DNA of 64,000 bases from Paramacrobiotus metropolitanus. Its lineage: Eukaryota; Tardigrada; Eutardigrada; Parachela; Macrobiotidae. A program made the translations under genes and the position numbers. The DNA is taken from contig NW_026570222.1 of the NCBI RefSeq assembly GCF_019649055.1, forward strand, positions 1,364,001 through 1,428,000. Direction: 5' to 3'. This document shows, piece by piece, positions 39,522 through 56,693 of this stretch. How positions within the stretch are numbered: position 1 is the stretch's first letter; the number at the start of each line of letters is the position of its first letter. Under the pieces are notes generated by a model. That model saw nothing but the letters and a program-made list of their open reading frames with translations, made no database searches and was not told the origin of the DNA.

Positions 39522-42500
39522 ATGGACTACATCACGGCTGTCACCACTTGCGATTCAGCGAAGGATCTCTACGCTGTTCTCGATAAACTGTTATCCGAAG
39601 GACCGGAGTCCGTACGAGAACGGGACTATGCTCTAGTCCTGCAAGAAGCACTGGAAAAGTTATCGAGTTTCGCTTGTGGTCTCAGCGATTTCATCCCTCA
39701 TCTGAAGCATTTGCTGCGACTGGCGGACACCCAGGATTCTCTGCGCTTGTTAATAAGCCTTCTAAGAAACGGATCACGGTTAGACTGCCTTCTGTTGTTT
39801 TGCCATGTTTCACGACTGTTTATTATTATTACAGTTTATAGCAGACAAACATCTAAAACGTTATTCTTGTAGCACGGTAATTTTTGACGTTTTGAACCTC
39901 CTTGAGTATCACGTGCTCCATGTTCTGCCGACATTTATATCCCTCGGAATTCTGTCAAACGAAGCAGACGACTGGGCTGACGTTATTAAATTACTGGGAT
40001 CGCTTCCGGACCGCGTGACGCCATATATGTTGATAGATTATAGGTTGGTGTTCAGCAGTAATTTCCGTTCGTTAATTTCCTGTTTTTTTTTGGCGGAAGC
40101 ATTTTGGACGGCTGTTGTATGTTAGGGAAGTGTTATCCGGGAAGAAATTTTTCGACCACGTTTGCTGCTCAGTGCTAAACGGATTGCATCGAAAGCATTT
40201 GGCGCTCAGCGAAAACCGCAGTGTTTCCTTGCATTTCTATGGTAGCTTGGTGGGAAAATTCTGTCTGATTGGGCAAGAAAAGGCAGTCGTCCGATCGCTT
40301 ATTCTTCCCGCGTTGCAGAAATGTGAAGCAAATTTTGTCTGGCGTAGATTGTTACAGACCCTTTTTAAACATATTCCTCATCGAGCGCATGAGCCTTTGA
40401 TTGTTGAGCTGTTGAGTGCTGTGGAAGATGGTCGGCAAATGGTTTTCGTAGTTGGCTACGATATTTCGGAACCGCAGCTCAGCCGGCTTCTGACAAAGAC
40501 AATATTCTTTAATAAGTACTTTCCTCCGCCGAAAGATGTATGTCGAATTGTCATTAGAGTCTTTCAAGTTTTATCCCGCGAAATCATTTTGTCATCGACT
40601 GTTATCGTTTGCTACAGGTTCATATTTTTCGGGCAGTGCTTCAGCTTTTCTGGGCCTTGAATCAGGATCGCAGTGCATTTAAAGAGGTAACGCATTCAGT
40701 TACTTAGTAATTTACCGTGCGGTCCAAAGCATCATCAAATGATATGCCTATCATGCTCGAGTCTCAAGATTGTGCTATGTGCTGGAAATGTTTGCTGTAT
40801 AGCTTTTGATTTCCCACAGCAGAAATATTGATAGTTTTGAGAACGCTGTTCGGCATATGTTTGGATTGTTTGCGAATTCAGACAACTACTGTTTTTATTT
40901 TGTAGGTACTCATTTCCCTGGCTGGCGCATGGGGAAACAGCTGCGCGCACCGCTTTTTAGCCGTGGAATATGAAATGTCACTGACAAAGGCATTGATATT
41001 GGCTGCTGGTGTTTTGCGAGAATGTTTACCTTGTGATGCGGAACTCAAACAGAGTACTGCAATATTTCTGTCTTCCTTTTAACCGTTTGAAGTCTGTTTT
41101 GTCGTCCTTCTGACAATATAATTTTTGCACAGAGGTGCTTGTGGCTGTGCTACCCGGAGTTGAAAAGCGTTTGAAGTCCACAGATTCCCGGACAAGACGA
41201 AGTGGAATGGTTGTGGGAGAGATCGTGACCAAACTGGTCGACATAACGCCGGAAGCAGCTTTGAAATTTGAGGTACGAGCGACTTATTGTTATTATTCTA
41301 ATGTTGGCTTCCTTCAAATAAATCGGAGTGAGCCGAATAATTACTCATCGCTTGCGCCGACTGCGGATGATCGTTAATATGTACTTTTTAAAGCCGATAT
41401 TGGGAAATCTTGTCCGCTTTGTTTGAACATGTTTAAAGAATCGTGTGCGGGATCGATGTTTTTTTTCTGTACAGTATGTGGACTCCGACGATACAAAATA
41501 TTTGAAATCCCTGATGGAATGTCGTGCTGTTGAATCGGTGGGGTTTCCTGGCTCAAAACAACCAGTTTGGACGATTAAGACTATTGATGAAGAAAACGCT
41601 CCAGTGGCGGAGCCAGTTACTCAAGGCGCAGTCAAGCCACTCGAGGATCCTCTTTCCGAAGCAGTTGACAGCGATGACGATCTTGTTCCATACAGCAATA
41701 CTGTTTCGCGAACTTCAGTCAAAACAAAGTTGTCTCTCGGTAGACCACAGTACCTGCAAGATTGCTATGATGGTAAGCAGCAAGGGCATGTTATTGCATC
41801 CTTACGTAAAGTAACGTAAAGATATTCGGTTACAGTATTGCTGTGTATATAGGCCTGATAAATAAAGAGGATCCTGCGAGGCGAAAAGTGTGTTTGGAAT
41901 CTCTTGCGGGACTTTTGGAAAAGCAGAAAGACACCGCTGAGTTTGTGAGTTTCGAGAGCATTTGCATGCCCATGCTTCCCCTCACTACATCCCGTTCGAT
42001 TTAGATGGTGGACAATTTCTTGCAAGTGCTTTATTCCATTGAACTGGAGGGTTCTCTGGCTGACTGTTCAGCTGATCGAAGTACTGCGCTAATCAGAATC
42101 GCACTTGATCATCCGAAAATAAGTGGATGTTTTTATGGAAAGGAAGTCAGAATGAATAACTACGGCCTGGGCGCTCGGCTGGAAATGCTTCAGGTGCAAG
42201 TGCAATTGCTGTTCTAGCTCATTTGAACGCTTGTGGACTCTTTTCAGCATCTTTTGGATTTGCAGGTTATCCGAGCGGCAGCAAATGAGCTTAGCCATTC
42301 AGTTGGTGACGTTACTGCTATCGAAACGGGAACACCTTTGGAGAGTACTGTCGATGGCAAAACTCGACGTTTTGCATCGGTGTGTTCCCCTTTTTCAGAA
42401 ATTTCGGTGTAGTAGACTGTCTGTTCTCTCTTACTTTATCCGAAAATGATTTTGTTATTTTAAGGCTACCAAAATATCCCATGGAATGAAACACCGTTTT

Positions 42501-43225
42501 GTGAACTTTGCTCGCTTTTATATTATGCCGCTAATAAGTACGGGCTATACTCCAAGGACACCGGTGTTTTTACTACAACAAGAAGATGCGATGCTGCTAA
42601 GTCACCTGGTGCAAACTCTGACGCTTCTTATGCACTATGCCGAAAAGTTGCCGGAGACTCCAGGTCTTTGTTTGCGCGTCATTGAGTATGTGTGGGATTT
42701 AAAAGACCACCATGATCCGTAAGATGCTTGGAAGTTGAACCAAATTTCTGCTATCACTTAGAACCGTTTACCCAGTGAATTTTTATTTAGGGCTGTCAAA
42801 CAGGCCGTTCTGGTGTGTCTTGCTGTGTGTGTGCAAGCAGTGCCTTTGGATTTTACGTCTGCAAACAAAGATTTCGGATTCATTGACCAGCTTAGACAAT
42901 ACCTTTCAGGTAATTCTTTTATGCGCGTAAAAATTTGTAATTTTGTTGCTGTTGCGCGTTAAAATTTGTGCACAATGGTGATGTACCATAAATATTTTTT
43001 GCAGATGTGAAATCCTTTGATCCCAATTCGAAGTGCGCGGAACTGGCTTCTCAAGTTCAAAAAATGTTGGATCATACTATTAGCAGTAAAATAATACTTT
43101 TTTCGGGACCAAAACAGTCTTTCTCTGCTTTGGATATAAATCGACGGGACTGGAAGCCTGTAACTCTGGAAGACGTAAAAAGGATATCATCGTTGTCTAA
43201 TTATTCAACCTTTTGGCGAAGCTGA
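39522..43225 (+). CDS. TELO2: Telomere length regulation protein TEL2 homologue
   Basis: Thirteen exons: 39522-39778, 39873-40043, 40126-40537, 40618-40686, 40906-41053, 41133-41272, 41475-41772, 41853-41944, 42005-42193, 42248-42379, 42465-42718, 42791-42909 and 43005-43225. They sum to 833 residues (human 837). Matches to TELO2 include VEKRLKSTDSRTRRSGMVVG (human [20 protein letters not shown]) and the acidic SDDDLVPYS block (human SDDEFVPYD), the CK2-phosphorylated R2TP-docking site in vertebrates. Also present are HLLDLQVIRAAANELS and HRFVNFARFYIMPL. In the TTT complex with TTI1 and TTI2, TELO2 passes newly made PIKKs (ATM, ATR, mTOR, DNA-PK, SMG1) to HSP90. The first intron is the weak point: four phase-compatible donors (39749, 39779, 39794, 39797) could feed the acceptor at 39872, so up to six residues are uncertain. 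Confidence 0.88.
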
Positions 43226-43847
43226 AAAATGATCGGCTTTCATCAGTTTAGCATTCTCTTGTGATTTATAAATATTGGCATTAAATTGTGATATATTTTG
43301 GAGAACGGAAAGTCGATGCCATAGAAGGTGCTTTGGACAATAAATCTTACAAACGTACGCTATGCGGGCGCATATCTAGCAACAGCATGTGCGGGTGTAT
43401 TTAAAATTACAGTTTTCATTCCGTCAAAATATAATACAGGCCTCAAGTGCAAAAGTCTTCCGTTCTTGAAATATTTGACGATCTTGCAGTAAGCATTGTT
43501 GCTGCCTTAAAACAGACTGCCTGCCCATAGTCTATAGCTAAATTAGGTGAACATTCCTTTGTCAAGGATTTATTTAAAAGCCTCATAATAGATCTCTCGA
43601 ACTGCAACTTGCAAATAAAAACATTGTTAACTATTTCTAGGGTCACGAATACGATAAAGAGACTTGATTTTTGTTGCACGGTCCATTTCGCAAGGTGCAA
43701 TAATTATCTGTACAAGGCTGATGAAGCACGCATCATAATGCTGCAGAACACACAAAAGATTACATTAGCATCCCGTACGAGGAAATAACGTCTATTTTAT
43801 AATTATATTTAAATGCTCTAAATGCGCGGCTCCGAATTAATTCAAAA
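43226..43847. other. Convergent spacer between TELO2 and NDUFA6
   Basis: 622 bp between stop codons on opposite strands. AATAAA in GGACAATAAATC at about 43338 probably ends TELO2. The minus frame at 43443-43700 lacks any family signal. Confidence 0.5.
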
Positions 43848-45066
43848 TTATGTCTTTCCGTGCAGAAACTTTGACAGGAAGCTATGCGATTTGGGCGGTT
43901 CTGTATCTCGGAAAAACGACATGAGGTGGATTGCCTGTTTCCAAACTTCCATAGTTTCTCTCAGCTCCATCTGACCCTTTACAAACAAACAACGTTACTC
44001 ATACTGCACACACAAACTGACGAAACAAGCCAAACAAAAATAGCTATTTTTTATGTTGTTAAACAAAATTTAATGATGCATCCTTTGCGTGAGTGGATTT
44101 CTACACAAATTGTATATAGATATGTACTATACATACGAAATCAGGAATAAACCCTACCCTAATCGTATTAAGTTATTAACAATGTAAGTAACGTTCAGCT
44201 AAATCCGCATGCTTTTCCTGTTTGCAAATCTGTACTTCGCTCAACTTTTCAATAGCTAATTATCTTTTGCATCGATTATTCGCAGCCAGTTTTAAAAAAG
44301 AATGCACAAAATACTCCCGATAATAATGCGTACGTATATCATCCACAAAGCCAAGCGATTTTCACGGAAAAGTACATAATCAGTCACTAATTCTCACTCC
44401 AGTGACTCCATCTTGCATTTCAAAAGGAATGAAAACCGCCAGCAAACGAAGGAGATGAGAACAAAAGCCATTACAACACCAACGACAACTACGGTGACTA
44501 CCTATGACTCTATTAATGCGAACACTTTAATAGGATCTTTAATTATTCTTTACCTTTGCAACCAGCATGTCGATAACGCGAATATCGGTTACATTTCGAT
44601 TTGCCATGAATATCTCCTTCAAACGCTTTCGACACTGTTCCGCACTGACAGGGACATGGTATTCCATCACTGTAAATACCATTTGTTATCCCATGCTTTG
44701 ATGGTAGATTCATCATTCACTGAAATTTGCTTTCTAGCACTGGCCAGTATTTCAGTATGAAAACAAAATAATTACCAGATAACTAGACACTAAAGTTGAT
44801 TTAACGCTGCTGCTATCAGATTCCCCGAAAACAACAAACATGCAGGCTGATGTTCAGCAATTACTCACAAACTGCAAATTAGGAAACTTACAGAAATACG
44901 GGATTTCACGATACCAGGCTCGGTACAGCAAAAGTACTTGACGACGAGCTTGTCTTCGGTTTAGGGAAAACACGGGAGCAACTTCGCGGGCACCCACATT
45001 CACTCCCGATCTGATGCCAGGAGATCGGGCGACGAGAGCGCCAGCAGCGCGAACACTTTGAATCAT
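43848..45066 (-). CDS. NDUFA6: NADH dehydrogenase 1 alpha subcomplex subunit 6 (LYR protein)
   Basis: Three exons (44892-45066, 44554-44669, 43848-43976) give 139 residues (human 128-154). The LYR motif region RRQARRQVLLLYRAWYREIP matches human RRVRELYRAWYREVP. Exon 2 carries EQCRKRLKEIFMANRNVTD and RVIDMLVAK. Exon 3 carries GQMELRETMEVWKQ and ends SFLSKFLHGKT, like human DFLSKFYVGHDP. NDUFA6 sits on the matrix arm of complex I next to acyl carrier protein. The Arg/Ala-rich start (MIQSVRAAGALVARSPG) fits mitochondrial targeting. The ATG at 45066 is 523 bp from the divergent RTEL1 start. Intron 2 is 577 bp with no visible features. Confidence 0.92.
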
Positions 45067-45589
45067 GACTGCATCCAAAAGAAAAAAGCTCAGAAATAAT
45101 ACAATTATACAAACAATGTTGCAAGGTGCCTGATTACCCAATAATATTCAAAAGAAAATTTAATTACTGTACGCGACGACAGTTCATCAAAATTTAAAAG
45201 GCAGTAAAATACCTTCGTAGTTACAGTTTTAACTGTTTTATAGAACAGGGGCACAAGCCTATGTGTAAATGATATGTACGGACTCTGCATTAGTACACAC
45301 TCTGCCAGCGACAACATATCGCGCGGGTATTTGGTTCTGTCAAAACACAAGATTCTCGAAACCTTATTAAAACATAAATGATAAACATATTAAAACCTTT
45401 TTTACAAACAGAATTCCGACTTTTTTGCCGTGAGTTTTAGTGAGGCGTGCGTTTACAGTGGTGTGTACAAGGTTTTTTACAGTGCTTACAGTTAGTTAAA
45501 GTTTACCATACATGATGTATGGTGTATGGTACATCCATTGGACAGATCTGTGCATGTGAGTTTGTGAAAGCAGCAGGCGTGGAAGAAAA
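45067..45589. promoter_or_regulatory. Head-to-head spacer between NDUFA6 and RTEL1
   Basis: The 523 bp between divergent starts likely hold both promoters. A nested repeat of CATGATGTATGGTGTATGGTACAT lies near 45508, 60-80 bp upstream of the RTEL1 ATG. No coding frame is supported. Confidence 0.45.
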
Positions 45590-48500
45590 ATGCCTTCTTT
45601 CGACATCGAAGGTATCCACGTCGAGTTTCCGTATGAGGCATACGATATCCAGATATCTTATATGACACACGTGATAAAATCCTTGAAATCACGGACGAAT
45701 GCCTTATTGGAGAGTCCTACTGGTACTGGCAAAACCCTGTGTCTGTTGTGTGCATCTTTAGCATGGCTGGAGCACGAAAAAGCGCGTCAGCAGCTGCAGC
45801 GTTTGACTGGCGCTCCATTATATTCTGCTGGAGCGGAGATTCCCGATTCCTGGCCGTCGCAGCGTTCTGCTGCTGAGCTGACGAAGGCGTTAGTGGAAAC
45901 GAAAATCATTTACGCGTCCCGAACTCATTCCCAATTGGCGCAAGTCATGCAGGAGCTGAAGAAAACTCGTTACAGAAATGTACGAGTGGCCACGTTGGGC
46001 TCGCGAGATCAGCTGTGCATCAATCCACAGGTAAGCAGTACATCCGACACTTACAATTACCGTGCAACGTATCTACAAATTTAAAGTAAATTTAGTTGTT
46101 TATATTGAAATAGTGCGTAAGTTCTAGTGAGTCGTCTAACGGTAATGTTGTACGTATAACGTGTTAATTAGTATCATGTAAACTTCTATTACAGATATGT
46201 TTTTCAGGTTTCGCAGTTGCCTAACATTGCCGCCAAGAATAAAGTGTGTCGTGATAAAGTCAATACCCGCAGTTGTAAGTTTTATGTTCAGTTGGAACAG
46301 CAAGCCAAAGAGAGTACATTAGCTGTGGAACCGGCAGCTGATATTGAAGATCTGCTCAGTTTCGGCAAGAAAAACCGAGTGTGTCCGTATTATTTGGCCA
46401 AAAGTTATGAGAAGTCAGCCGAAGTGATTTTCATGCCGTATAATTACATTTTCGATCCCACCGTCAGGCGCACTATCAAACTGGATCTTATGAATGCTGT
46501 TATAATTCTCGATGAAGGTACGGCAAAGTTTAAGCGGCGAAGTATGATTTATTAGTTTTTCATAGATGTAATTTTGTTAATTTTTATTGTTATATAAGTA
46601 TATAAATTTATTATTATTACGTTTATATTTATTATTATTTCGTTTTTTTATGTTTATTTATTGGAGAAATATTTTTGTGCAGGGCACAATGTTGGCAAAG
46701 TATGCGAGGACAGTTATTCGTATGAGATTTCATCCACTGATCTTGCCACAACGATCCGCGAAACCGGGCGAATCCTGAATCATTTGGTAAAATCGAATGA
46801 GATGGAAACAGCGTCAGGCAGCACTGTGCAGTCGAATGTCACTAGGGAATTGCAAAATCCGGAACGGTCGGAGAAAACACGCGCCGTTGCCACATTAAAA
46901 AGAACATTACTAGACTTTGAAGCGGCACTTGATGAGCTCTCGCTACCGGAGGACGCCAGCCACGGTTGGGTACGACCAATGACCTTTATGAAAGAATTGT
47001 TTTCCGCGGCTAAAGTAAACCAAGTTCGTTTTGCGGAATTAAGCACTTCCGTTAGTGAGCTGCTTGCTGAGAATGAAAACAAAGATCAGTTCTCTGCTTT
47101 TTCGAGTCATAATGCGGGATCTCTGCAGAAATTCGTTGATTTGATGGAAGTTGTTTTCTCGAAAGACGTTCAGAAGCATCATCCGTATTTTCGCGTCTAT
47201 GTCCGCAAGGAAGACGTAAAAAAGAGACTAAAAGACGGTTGGAGCGGAGATGGAATTACGACCAAACAGAATCGCGTAATCAGCATTTGGTGTATGAGTC
47301 CAGGCTGTACGATACAGACTATCATGCAAAGTGAAATCCATTCCATGATAATCACTTCTGGCACGCTAACTCCAGCGGAGCCACTTTTAAAGGAACTAGC
47401 CGTACCGTTTCCGATCCAGCTGTACAATCCACATGTTATTAGTGGAAGCCAAGTTTGGGTCGGAGTGATATCGAAAGGTGAGTTTTTAATATTATATCTA
47501 TTTAGATTCGGTAGCTTGAAAGAATAATAAGTCGCTCGGTAAATGCGATTGAAAAGATAATAATAGCCATATGATTCCGACTGCAGATTTAAGACTCTGA
47601 TCTCGTTTCGAAATGTTGTGATCATGTTAAACGCAAAAGTTAGCGAAATGTAGCAGATTATTATTGTATTTTTGCAGGACCGGATGGAATCCAATGGAAC
47701 TCACAGTTCAAAAACCGTGATTCTGTAGACTACAAACGATCTCTTGGTCGGGGTATACTGAATTTCCTTGAAGTGATTCCGGATGGAGTATTAATATTTT
47801 TTCCTTCGTATCGTGTCATGGATGATTGTATTACCTGCTGGAAATCGTTTGATTTGTGGGAGGGAATGTCAAAAAAGAAGGCATGTTTTGTTGAGCCGAC
47901 TAATCGCAACGAATTTACCACCATGCTGTCGGCATATTTTCAAGCAGTTCGAGAAAACGGACCCGGAGCGGCGTTTTTCGGCGTCTGCCGTGGGAAAATC
48001 AGCGAGGGCGTTGATTTCCCAGATGTTTGCGCTCGCGGAGTTATTTTGACTGGTCTACCGTATCCAAATAGATATGAACCGCGCATTCGCGTGAAAATGG
48101 AATATTTGCAACAAACCTATGGAAATGTCACCACTCGGACACTGACTGGTGAAGAGTGGTACAATCGGGAAGCCTGGTCGACGGTCAACCAAGCCTTGGG
48201 GCGTGTAATCCGTCATGCTAAAGATTTCGGAGCTTGTTTGCTGTGTGATATGAGATTCGAGAACGAAAGCAGCAAGAAGCAGTTAAGCGGATGGGTTCGT
48301 AATTCTCTGCGGAATTACGCCTTCCCGGTCGGCAAGCGAGCATTAGCAGATTTTTTCCGAGGTCATTGTGGAGAACTACGTCTGAGGTCCTCAGATGTGA
48401 TACCGTTGGAAAATTTTGGACCAGAGAAAAAATTCGTTACCGCGTCTGTGAAGCCAGAAAGGGAAACTTCCATGGCTGCGGCCTGCGCTGTCCAAAAAAG

Positions 48501-49122
48501 ATGCGCTGCACTACAGTCGGATGCCCATGTGTTATCTTTGTATTCCGGTGCGGCAGTGTCGAAAACGAAGCGAAATGCATCTGTTTTTGCTGCAATGGAT
48601 GCATCGGAAGATTCAGCAGCGCTGGAAAATGCTGTTCCGGCTATTGCTTCAGCTGATATTCCTTCCACATTCTCTAGCCTGGCCACTCAGTCGATGCCTG
48701 TAATTCGCAAAAAAATTGTCGTTAAACCCAATAAATCCGCGGAGTTGAACTCACAGTCCGGGCCTGCACAGAGATTTGTCGACTTGCCCCGAGAGAGTTC
48801 CGTGGTTGCTTCGGCTAAGTCCTCAAACGATCCAGCAGAAGCAGGAGTTAAGGAAAGGAACACAACTCAAGTGTCGGATACTTTATCTGTCTTGCGGACG
48901 GAACTAAACCATGCAGATTATGCGGCGGTTTCTCGCGCACTGAGTATACTAAGGAAACCCGAGTGTGACGGATGTGCCTCTTTGACAGAAGCACTTCGCC
49001 GTGTAGAAGATTCGAGCAAGCGCAGGAAAATTGCGCTTTTATTAAGCAGGTATATTCCAGTGCGCAGCCGTCAAGAGTATGATCGATTTCTGGATGGAAT
49101 GGGCTACGTTATCACTTTGTAA
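45590..49122 (+). CDS. RTEL1: Regulator of telomere elongation helicase 1 (FeS SF2 helicase)
   Basis: Four exons (45590-46030, 46208-46517, 46683-47477, 47678-49122) give 996 residues. Walker A is SPTGTGKT at 42-49. The four iron-sulfur cysteines are C143, C161, C170 and C206, in QLCINPQ, KVCRDK, RSCKFY and RVCPYY. Motif II reads DEGH at 249-252 instead of the usual DEAH. Motif III-VI landmarks are SGTLTPAEPL, FFPSY, CRGKISEGVDF, GLPYPN and NQALGRVIRH. Residues after about 730 are disordered. One harmonin-like bundle (SVLRTELNHADYAAVSRAL) ends the protein. The second bundle and RING of long vertebrate isoforms are absent. RTEL1 unwinds D-loops, T-loops and G4 DNA in the nucleus. The start ATG at 45590 matches the conserved N-terminus. 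An AATAAA lies near 49244. Confidence 0.94.
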
Positions 49123-49729
49123 TCAGTGGACGCAGCGTTGTGATAATTGTTACTTGTTGGCCGTGTGGCACACGAAAAGTGAAAATTTAATGTTGCTCAC
49201 GTCGATGTTTTATACTTGTGCAAGTTTATTATCAAAAGAAAATTAATAAATTAGAAGAAAAAAATGAATGTACGATGGCATAGTCCTGTGCTGTGGATAT
49301 ATAGGGTCTCTAATTACAATCGAGATGAGATTACGTAGTTCGATGGGTGAGATCATATTTCGTGCATACGAATTCATATTGTAGCGTAGCAGAAGAAATT
49401 TTTGGAGCTCGCAGCCAGCATTGTAACATTGATAATATTTTATTTTGCGTTAAGAGTAAGAATAGTAAACTTCAAAACAAGTAAACTCCAAAACAAACAC
49501 ATCTTTAGAACATTTGCACACGACACAAACAATCATCTAAAGAACGATATGTAGCAATTTTTACGTAATGTTAACAGTACGGTTGTGCCAGAGCTACACT
49601 GTACATGCTGATTAGTATTTAATTTCAGCACAGAGTGCAGTTTCGCATTAGAAATGGAATATATTGTGAACAGCTCTTGACCCTCGAAACCGTGCATGGG
49701 AAACCAAAGGTCACTTTCGCGTAACAGAG
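49123..49729. other. Convergent spacer between RTEL1 and DPYD
   Basis: 607 bp between stop codons on opposite strands hold both 3' UTRs. A short direct repeat, GTAAACTTCAAAACAA/GTAAACTCCAAAACAA, lies at about 49467-49496. No gene is visible. Confidence 0.5.
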
Positions 49730-55659
<5,930 letters not shown>

Positions 55660-56693
55660 TGTACAGTGATTTAAGCGCCGTAGCTTTTCGTCAAACAACG
55701 GTCAATCACGAAGATTTCACCTGCAGTCAGTGAAATCAGTAAAGCACACCACAACGAATTGCATGTGAAGTATGTTTTGCGCTAGAGTGTATTAAATGTT
55801 GTCCTGAATGTGCAGTAGCCGCCAAATAGATAACACGGCTGTTACCTTCTAGGCATGTGTTGAAAGCGAAGTGCATGCTGTATCGGTTTAGAGATCTTTT
55901 TGCTATCTATAGAATGGCCTTTCCAGATCAAAGAAGATAGTAGCTAGCAAATTGTATTTACCTATAAATCTGCTCACTTCGGAACATTTATGAAGATTGC
56001 ACATTATCTACTTACAGCTCCACTGCACGCGACGAAACATGTACCTTGCATCAAGTACGATGCCGCAAAACGGTAACCAAATCTATTAACGTGTATGCAG
56101 CACGAGAAGCGAGTGGCATTACAACGCTTGAAACATATTGTTTTATTTTATTCATCACTAGTCACAAGAAATTTTGTCCAGACAGCAAATTTAGGCTTTC
56201 AAAAACAATTAAAATTGTCCGGCACTTCAACAATTACAAACTGCTGCGCTATGCGCCTTTTGGCCACCGGAAATTTCCGAGCCGCGTATTCCGGTTTTCT
56301 TTTGTGAAATCAGTACGCTTGTCCCGCAATTTGTAAAAGACGTACAGCATTATTTGATGGCGAATGAGATTTATTCTTTGGAATTCAAAATACGTTGTGC
56401 CAGCACAAATCAGCAGGTCGATCTCACAAATTAATATCAATCAGTCAGAAAGCTACTCTAATAACTGCTAGTATTATCATCATCTGCAATTAAAAGGAGA
56501 AAAAGGACACCGCTCGCACTTCTGGCAGAAAAGCTAAATCTTTCAGATCAAAACAATAAACTATCAGTGAGCAAAATAAACGTTGTGATTCAGAGGAACC
56601 TAACTGTACAATTAAACAATATTAACACCACACCGGAAAAACGGTGCTGCAGTTAGTCTCTAAACAAGGAACAGAAAACCAAGAAGTCATTAA
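55660..56693. other. Spacer between the DPYD start and the orphan gene's stop
   Basis: 1.03 kb containing the DPYD promoter and the 3' UTR of the orphan gene. Frames at 56046-56336 (+) and 56249-56440 (-) have no family signal. I see no distinct repeats. Confidence 0.5.
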
